From an uncultured Ruminococcus sp. (GTDB lineage Bacteria; Bacillota; Clostridia; Oscillospirales; CAG-272): a stretch of 27,650 nucleotides of DNA. Made by a program: the position numbers and the translations under genes. Below the pieces are notes generated by a model. It was not told the DNA's origin. It worked only from the letters and a program-made list of their open reading frames with translations, and ran no database searches. The DNA lies in NCBI GenBank assembly GCA_902791785.1, contig CADAXH010000006.1, positions 1 through 27,650 of the forward strand, read 5' to 3'. Below, in pieces: positions 23,079 through 27,650 of this stretch (the first letter of the stretch is position 1; every line of letters starts with the position of its first letter).

Positions 23079-23120
23079 GAAAAAAACGAGAGCATGGTTT
23101 CATAGATTCCATGCTCTTTT
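23079..23120. terminator. Bidirectional terminator between DUF1846 gene and znuB
   Basis: A 9-bp stem, AGAGCATGG (23089-23097) with CCATGCTCT (23109-23117), has T residues to 23120 on the plus side and an A-run (23079-23086) on the other, giving a T-run on the minus strand. It serves two convergent units. Confidence 0.85.
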
Positions 23121-23125
23121 CAACG

Positions 23126-23968
23126 CTATTTTTTGATTTTTCCTACTATGAAAAAGATTATGTAGCATATCAGGTTGGCTGCCACTATAGTTGATCCCAC
23201 CGGAGTTGAAGCAAGAATTGATACCAGAATACCAAGTACTGCACAAACTACGGAAACTATTACAGAACAGATGGTGACACTTTTGAAACTCCTGAAAATC
23301 CGCATAGCAGATAATGCAGGGATTATTACCAGAGCCGAAATCATGAGAGATCCGACAAGGTTCATCGCGAGGACGATAATGACCGAAGTAATGACAGCTA
23401 TGACGAGGTTGTAGATTCCGGTCTTGAGTCCCGTTGCAGTTGAATAGTTTTCATCAAATGTGACGGAGAAGATTCTGTTGTACATAAGTATGAATACCAC
23501 TATGACAACAGCTGACAGAATCAGGCTGATATATACGTCAGTGCTGTTTAAAGTCAGCATTGACGTTGCACCGAACAGCGTGCTGCAGACGTCTCCCGAA
23601 ACATTCGCTTTGTCCGAGAACAGGTTAATCAGCAGATATCCTACGGCAAGAGATCCAACGCTTATAAGGGCAATGGAAGCATCGTTGCCTATTTTCTTCT
23701 TCTGGCCGCTCTTGAGGAGCAGTATTGAAATGATTGTTGTGACTACAAGTATAAAAGGAAGGTTGTTTGAAAACTTAAGTACAGTTGCAATTGCAAGTGC
23801 TCCAAACGCTACATGAGACATTCCGTCGCCTATATATGAGAATCTTTTCAGGACAAGCGGTACGCCTATCAGAGCAGAGCACAAAGATATCAGAACACCT
23901 ACAATCAGGGCGTATCTTACAAAAGGGAACTGGAAATAATAACCGAGTCTAGAAAAGATTTCAGCCAT
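23126..23968 (-). CDS. znuB: Zinc-type metal ABC transporter permease
   Basis: This 280-residue membrane protein of the ZnuB/TroC (ABC-3) family forms the import channel for Zn or Mn. Typical blocks are Phe-Val-Arg-Tyr-Ala-Leu-Ile-Val-Gly, Leu-Lys-Arg-Phe-Ser-Tyr-Ile-Gly-Asp-Gly-Met-Ser-His, and Val-Gly-Ser-Leu-Met-Ile-Ser-Ala-Leu-Val-Ile-Ile-Pro-Ala. About eight or nine membrane segments are present. A longer frame reaches 24058, but its first 30 residues lie inside znuC and are basic and non-hydrophobic. The ATG at 23968 gives the normal family start and has AAGGGAG 9 nt upstream; the ATG at 23974 is also possible. It overlaps the end of znuC by 8 nt and is the last gene of the operon. Confidence 0.9.
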   Translation of the reverse strand: MAEIFSRLGYYFQFPFVRYALIVGVLISLCSALIGVPLVLKRFSYIGDGMSHVAFGALAIATVLKFSNNLPFILVVTTIISILLLKSGQKKKIGNDASIALISVGSLAVGYLLINLFSDKANVSGDVCSTLFGATSMLTLNSTDVYISLILSAVVIVVFILMYNRIFSVTFDENYSTATGLKTGIYNLVIAVITSVIIVLAMNLVGSLMISALVIIPALSAMRIFRSFKSVTICSVIVSVVCAVLGILVSILASTPVGSTIVAANLICYIIFFIVGKIKK

Positions 23969-24656
23969 TGTCATCCACTCCCTTCTTCTCACCTTCAAGG
24001 AACTCTTCAATTGTTCCGTAAGAAGATTTATCGGAAATTGACAATACATGAGACGCATATTTTTCTACGTTTCTTATGTCATGGGAAATCATGACTATCG
24101 TTATATTGTCCTTTTTATTCAGATCATTGACTATTTCGTACATTTCCTCAGTCGCCTCGGGATCAAGACTTGATACCGGTTCGTCGAGAAATATTATTTT
24201 GCCTGTTGAACAAAGGGCTCTTGCAAGAAGGGTTCTTTGCTGCTGTCCTCCTGAAAGATTTGCAAAACATGTTTTTGCCAGGTTGGATATACCCATCTTT
24301 TCCATGTTTTCCATTGCCATTCTTTTATCTTCTTTGGAATAGAAGAATCTGTGCTTCATATGCGAAAGGCAGCCGGACAGGACAATTTCACTTACTGTGG
24401 CGGGGAAGTCCTTTTGAATGTCTGTTCTTTGAGACAGGTACCCTATATCTGTTCTTGACAGTCCCTCACCGAATATTACTTCACCCTCAATAGGTTTGTT
24501 GAGTCCGAGTATTGTCTTTACAAGAGTTGTCTTTCCTGATCCGTTGTCCCCGATAATGCAGAGATAGTCGCCGGAATTGATTTCAAAACTGATATCCTTG
24601 ACGACGACTTCACCCTCATATCCGAGTTTCAGGTTTTTACAAGTGATCAATGCCAT
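23961..24656 (-). CDS. znuC: Zinc-type metal ABC transporter ATPase
   Basis: This 231-residue ABC ATPase powers the metal permease. Motifs in order are Walker A Gly36-Asp-Asn-Gly-Ser-Gly-Lys42-Thr43, a Q-loop Tyr-Leu-Ser-Gln76, the signature Leu134-Ser-Gly-Gly-Gln-Gln-Gln-Arg141, Walker B Ile-Ile-Phe-Leu-Asp158-Glu159-Pro, and the H-loop Ser-His192-Asp. It is full length and intact. It starts 8 nt after the fur-family gene, and its stop overlaps the permease start. Metal specificity is inferred from the operon's Fur-type regulator and binding protein, not from the ATPase itself. Confidence 0.93.
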   Translation of the reverse strand: MALITCKNLKLGYEGEVVVKDISFEINSGDYLCIIGDNGSGKTTLVKTILGLNKPIEGEVIFGEGLSRTDIGYLSQRTDIQKDFPATVSEIVLSGCLSHMKHRFFYSKEDKRMAMENMEKMGISNLAKTCFANLSGGQQQRTLLARALCSTGKIIFLDEPVSSLDPEATEEMYEIVNDLNKKDNITIVMISHDIRNVEKYASHVLSISDKSSYGTIEEFLEGEKKGVDDNG

Positions 24657-24664
24657 ATGTCACC

Positions 24665-25090
24665 TTAAAGTTTTACTTCTGCCATGCATTCCTTGCATAT
24701 TCCGTAGAAAACGGTTCTGTTCGGATTGAGCATGAATTTGTGTTTTTCAAGCAGATGCTTTTCTATTTCAGCAATCACAGAGCAATCGAGATGGATGAGC
24801 TTTCCGCATTTTTCACATCTTGCATGAAAGCAGTCGTGGTCATGAATGTGATCTTCCGGATTCATATATTCATAGCATGCCGCATATCCTTCGCCGGTCT
24901 CGAATTTGTTGAGGATACCTTCGTCAACAAGTTTTTCAAACTGTCTGTAAACAGTTGTCACACCTATTGAACTTCCGTTTTTTCTCAGATATGAAGCTGC
25001 GTCCTGAGCCGTTATATGCTGGCCCTGTGTGGATTTCAGATACTCTATCAGTTCATTTTGTCTTTTTGTATTGTATTTTTTTCTTTCCAT
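24665..25090 (-). CDS. zur: Fur-family metalloregulator, probably Zur
   Basis: This 141-residue Fur-family repressor has an N-terminal winged helix with the recognition helix around Gly43-Val-Thr-Thr-Val-Tyr-Arg-Gln. Its C-terminal dimer and metal domain contains His81, His83 and His85 near Cys87, the structural-zinc pairs Cys92-x-x-Cys95 and Cys132-x-x-Cys135, and Cys103. The location between znuA and znuC, together with a Fur-type palindrome at the operon promoter, points to zinc sensing (Zur). A PerR or Fur identity cannot be excluded from sequence alone. It begins 12 nt after znuA, so the regulator would repress its own synthesis. It is intact and standard in length. Confidence 0.88.
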   Translation of the reverse strand: MERKKYNTKRQNELIEYLKSTQGQHITAQDAASYLRKNGSSIGVTTVYRQFEKLVDEGILNKFETGEGYAACYEYMNPEDHIHDHDCFHARCEKCGKLIHLDCSVIAEIEKHLLEKHKFMLNPNRTVFYGICKECMAEVKL

Positions 25091-25102
25091 GTTTTTTCCT
25101 CG

Positions 25103-26035
25103 TCAATTAAGTGCATCTCTCAATATATCCAGATTTGACTGCATGAGTGACAGATATGTTGTGCCCGATTCAATGTCTTTCATAGTTACCGACTGTATTG
25201 AATTCAGAGTAAAAATCTTTCTGTTCTTGTTCTTTGAATTGTTTATGATGGTATTGGGTAGGGAATCGTCAGACGACTCTATTTTCAGAACGCAGTTCAG
25301 CCCGCTTTCATCAAGCTTTTCAGCCAGGAAGATTACAGTTTCAAAACTTGCTTCAGTATCTGCGGAACATCCGTCAAATGCTGCATAATACTGTATATTG
25401 TAATCTTTGCAAAGATACGCAAAAGGGAATCTGTCAGCTACAATCAGCGTATTGAAAGATGACTCATTCACAACTTTTGAATAATTCTCATCAAGTTCAG
25501 TTAGTCTGCTTAAATAATTGGCTGTGTTTTCCAGATATTTTTTGGCATTTTTGTCATCTATTCTTGAGAGTTCAGTGCAGATATGTTTGGAGAAGAGAAC
25601 TGCATTTTTCAGCGAAAGCCAGACATGCTCGTCATATTCGGGCGCTTCTCCTTCTTCGCCCTCTTCTTCAATTGCCCTTGATCCGAGAATTTTCATGAGA
25701 TTTATAACGGTTCTGTTCTTGTTCATGGGATTTTCCAGAGCTTTTTCGACCCAGAAATCCGATTCACCACCGACATATATGAACAGATCGCATGAAGATA
25801 TGCTTGCCATGTCTTTGGTTGAAGGCTGATAACTGTGAAGGTCTGAGCCGTTTTTCAGCAGCAGATTCACTTCATATTCTTCACTCAAATCCCCTATAAC
25901 ATTCATGACCCAGTCATACTCGGGAAATACAGTCACCACAATGCTTTTTTTGTCACTTACTTTTTGGGTGGCGCACGATGAAAAGGATAATATAACCAGT
26001 ATTACCAATAATATTATTGCAATAGTTTTTTTCAT
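25103..26035 (-). CDS. znuA: Zinc-type metal ABC transporter substrate-binding lipoprotein
   Basis: This 310-residue extracellular metal-binding lipoprotein belongs to the ZnuA/TroA class. It has a signal sequence (residues 2-20) with Phe-Ser-Ser-Cys21 as the lipidation site. His67 in Gly-Ser-Asp-Leu-His-Ser-Tyr and His137 in Asp-Glu-His-Val-Trp-Leu are the first two metal ligands of the family. The third His region (usually His-Asp-Ala-Phe-Gly-Tyr) is replaced by Asp201-Arg-Phe-Pro-Phe-Ala-Tyr. An acidic loop (about 122-136) precedes His137. A start at 26071 is possible in frame but would put the Fur-type operator inside the coding region and add residues before a good signal peptide. The start at 26035 has GGAG at 26041-26044. 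Confidence 0.88.
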   Translation of the reverse strand: MKKTIAIILLVILVILSFSSCATQKVSDKKSIVVTVFPEYDWVMNVIGDLSEEYEVNLLLKNGSDLHSYQPSTKDMASISSCDLFIYVGGESDFWVEKALENPMNKNRTVINLMKILGSRAIEEEGEEGEAPEYDEHVWLSLKNAVLFSKHICTELSRIDDKNAKKYLENTANYLSRLTELDENYSKVVNESSFNTLIVADRFPFAYLCKDYNIQYYAAFDGCSADTEASFETVIFLAEKLDESGLNCVLKIESSDDSLPNTIINNSKNKNRKIFTLNSIQSVTMKDIESGTTYLSLMQSNLDILRDALN

Positions 26036-26045
26036 AACATCTCCA

Positions 26046-26068
26046 AAAATGAAAATGATTTTCATTTT
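26046..26068. promoter_or_regulatory. Fur/Zur-type operator palindrome
   Basis: A perfect 11-1-11 inverted repeat is centred on G26057. The core TGAAAATGATTTTCA (26050-26064) has the 7-1-7 layout of Fur-family boxes. It lies about 15-37 nt downstream of the -10 box, where bound repressor would block RNA polymerase, in the leader of znuA. Confidence 0.85.
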
Positions 26069-26082
26069 CACATTACTGAGGT

Positions 26083-26111
26083 ATTATACTCACATAAATA
26101 AATAAAGTCAA
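26083..26111 (-). promoter_or_regulatory. Promoter of the znuA-zur-znuC-znuB operon
   Basis: On the minus strand TTGACT (26106-26111), a 17-nt spacer and a perfect TATAAT (26083-26088) form a near-consensus sigma-A promoter. Transcription should start near 26076, just before the operator. Confidence 0.85.
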
Positions 26112-26112
26112 G

Positions 26113-26143
26113 AAAAAAATGGCTGATCAAAACGACCAGCCAT
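26113..26143 (-). terminator. Terminator after the M3 oligopeptidase gene
   Basis: On the minus strand a 10-bp stem (26134-26143 with 26119-26128, one G-T pair) has a 5-nt loop and is followed by T residues (26113-26119). It ends one base short of the znu -35 box on the same strand. Confidence 0.85.
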
Positions 26144-26155
26144 AGAATATTTGAA

Positions 26156-27650
26156 TTACTCGTTTATCTGATGTGTTTTTATCCAATCGAGAACACTTTC
26201 TGAAATCTTCTTTATGCCGTCAGGTTCATATGGCAGATACAAGTCTGCATCCTTAACGACCTGTTCAAAAGATTTTGTTCCTGCAGCATCAACGAAATTG
26301 AGATATCTGCTCCATGCATCTTTTTTATCTTTCATAGACAGGAGCCAGAACTCAAATGCAATTGTCTGAGCCATGCAGTAGTCAATGTAATAGAACGGGC
26401 TTTCGTAAATGTGAAGCTGTCTCTGCCAGCCTGCGCCTCTGCCATAGAACGGGAGGTCGGAAAGATCGAGATACGGGCGGTATTTCTTTTCGAGTTCTGC
26501 CCATACTTCGTTTCTTTCATCAGGAGTCAGATTCGGCTTTTCATATATCACGTGTTGGAATTCGTCAACCATGCATCCGTAAGGAATGAAACAGAAAGAG
26601 TCTTCTGCATGAGACAGTTCATATTTCTTTGTATCGTCGCCGAAGAACAGGTTGTGATAGTCTGAAGTCAGGAACTCCATGCTCATTGAGTGACATTCGC
26701 ATGTTTCCATAGTAGCATTATGCTCCATCATGAGTCTGTCTTTCAGGATGAGGGCTGATCTGTATGCTTCAAATGCGTGACCTGCCTCATGAGTCAGTAC
26801 GTCAACATCGCCTGATGTTCCGTTGAAGTTTGAGAAGATGAAGGGATAGTTGTATTCATCTATGAAAGTGCAGTATCCGCCGGGAGCTTTTCCGTCTTTT
26901 GATAGGACGTCAAACAATTCGTTGTCGTACATAAGATCGATGAAATCAGATGTCTCGGGAGAGAGTTTGTGGTACATTTCTCTTCCAGCTGCCAGCAGTT
27001 CTTCCGGTGTTCCGTGAGGTTTGACGTTTCCGTTCTTGAATGTGTAGGAGTTATCGTAGAGGTGAATCTTTTCAACTCCGATTCTTTCTCTCTGGAGTTC
27101 TCTTACCTGGTTTACTGCCGGAACGGCATATTTTGCTATGTTGTCCCTGAATTTTTTGACTTCATCCGGACCATAGCAGTTTCTTCCCATTCTGTCGTAA
27201 GCCATCTGTGTGAAGCTTTCATATCCAAGTTTTTCAGCCATTCTTGTACGTACTTTTACAAGCGCGTCATATATTTCATCAAATTCCTGTCTGTGGGAAT
27301 CAAAGAAATTCGCGTCAGCTTCAAAAGCTGCTTTTCTTACGGCTCTGTCAGGACTTTCCTTATACACACCGAGCATTGGAAGTGGCATTTTCTTTCCGTC
27401 AAACTCAATGACTGCTGAACCATAGAGTTTCTGATACTCTGATGTGAGTTTGTTTTCTTCCTGAAGGTCTCCGATTATTTCAGGAGAGAAGCATCTCTTG
27501 TTTATTTCGAGATTTTTGAAGAGAAGTTTTCCAAGTCTCTTTTCAAGCTCAGGTCTGAATTTTGATTCCAGTATTGCATTTTCGAACTGCTGTGTCTTTT
27601 CTGAGAAATACGGCATATTCTCGTCATAGAAGTCCTGCTCTTTGGAATAA
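26156..27650 (-). CDS. M3-family oligoendopeptidase (PepF-like), N-terminus outside window
   Basis: This zinc metallopeptidase cleaves short peptides in the cytoplasm. The active-site helix is His-Glu-Ala-Gly-His (codons 26777-26791), with the third ligand Glu expected in the Glu-Cys-His-Ser-Met-Ser-Met-Glu-Phe segment about 30 residues later. The block Tyr-Cys-Thr-Phe and Pro-Phe-Ile-Phe-Ser-Asn-Phe-Asn-Gly-Thr before it is typical of M3 oligoendopeptidases. The frame stays open beyond the Met at 27616 to the right edge and reads family-like sequence there (Gln-Asp-Phe-Tyr-Asp-Glu), so the real start is outside the window. About 497 codons are visible of an expected 560-600. There is no sign of export in the visible part. 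Confidence 0.9.
   Translation of the reverse strand, partial: YSKEQDFYDENMPYFSEKTQQFENAILESKFRPELEKRLGKLLFKNLEINKRCFSPEIIGDLQEENKLTSEYQKLYGSAVIEFDGKKMPLPMLGVYKESPDRAVRKAAFEADANFFDSHRQEFDEIYDALVKVRTRMAEKLGYESFTQMAYDRMGRNCYGPDEVKKFRDNIAKYAVPAVNQVRELQRERIGVEKIHLYDNSYTFKNGNVKPHGTPEELLAAGREMYHKLSPETSDFIDLMYDNELFDVLSKDGKAPGGYCTFIDEYNYPFIFSNFNGTSGDVDVLTHEAGHAFEAYRSALILKDRLMMEHNATMETCECHSMSMEFLTSDYHNLFFGDDTKKYELSHAEDSFCFIPYGCMVDEFQHVIYEKPNLTPDERNEVWAELEKKYRPYLDLSDLPFYGRGAGWQRQLHIYESPFYYIDYCMAQTIAFEFWLLSMKDKKDAWSRYLNFVDAAGTKSFEQVVKDADLYLPYEPDGIKKISESVLDWIKTHQINE

Noticed and set aside
23969..24058. Longer N-terminus for the znuB permease
   Set aside because: The extra 30 residues lie within znuC in another frame, are not hydrophobic, and the internal ATG at 23968 has the better ribosome site and matches the family start.
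26036..26071. Upstream start for znuA
   Set aside because: It would place the Fur-type palindrome in the coding sequence and start only about 5 nt from the predicted transcription start. The ATG at 26035 has a GGAG site and a standard lipoprotein signal.

Overview
The window is about 27.7 kb of low-to-moderate GC DNA from the chromosome of a Firmicute, most likely a Clostridia member of the Oscillospirales/Ruminococcaceae type. That placement is an inference from heavy AGA use for arginine, AAGG/GGAGG ribosome sites, a CD1247-type zinc-ribbon protein, a DUF1846 protein, RemB between recF and gyrB, and a Thr/Glu-rich surface stalk. The window contains the replication origin. I see no prophage, transposon, CRISPR array, tRNA or rRNA.

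Left arm (1-7928): the 3' end of alanine racemase runs in from the left edge and ends at a strong terminator shared with the opposing genes. On the minus strand a GH78 alpha-L-rhamnosidase is followed by an SbcD/YhaO-like phosphoesterase. Next comes an elongation factor P gene with its own promoter, followed by a CD1247-like zinc-ribbon protein and a PrsA/SurA-like lipoprotein. A YmdB-type phosphodiesterase with a TTG start lies on the plus strand. A YefM-YoeB toxin-antitoxin pair on the minus strand sits directly beside dnaA, where rpmH/rnpA usually lie.

Origin and core cluster (8066-21488): dnaA has its own promoter. The 406-bp dnaA-dnaN gap is the origin. It has one perfect DnaA box, several relaxed boxes, a recurring variant 9-mer (TTTTCAACA), a run of DnaA-trios and an AT-rich stretch beside the trios. 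From dnaN onward nine genes run on the plus strand with gaps of 20 nt or less: dnaN, recF, remB, gyrB, gyrA, recA, recX, an SGNH hydrolase anchored in the membrane, and a ThrE-type exporter. The run ends at a strong terminator. The clamp, gap-repair loader, gyrase, recombinase and recombinase modulator may therefore share one transcript, to which two envelope genes are attached by a 4-nt stop/start overlap.

Right arm (21489-27650): a DUF1846 gene is followed by a bidirectional terminator. A minus-strand zinc-uptake operon (znuA-fur/zur-znuC-znuB) follows, with a strong promoter and a perfect Fur-family palindrome just downstream of the -10 box. An M3-family oligopeptidase gene enters from the right edge.

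The points most worth checking are the origin architecture together with a shortened DNA-binding signature in DnaA, residues at both classical quinolone positions of gyrase (GyrB Asn450, GyrA Ala93) that match resistance or low-susceptibility states in other bacteria, and recA-recX placed inside the gyrase operon with no room for an SOS operator.
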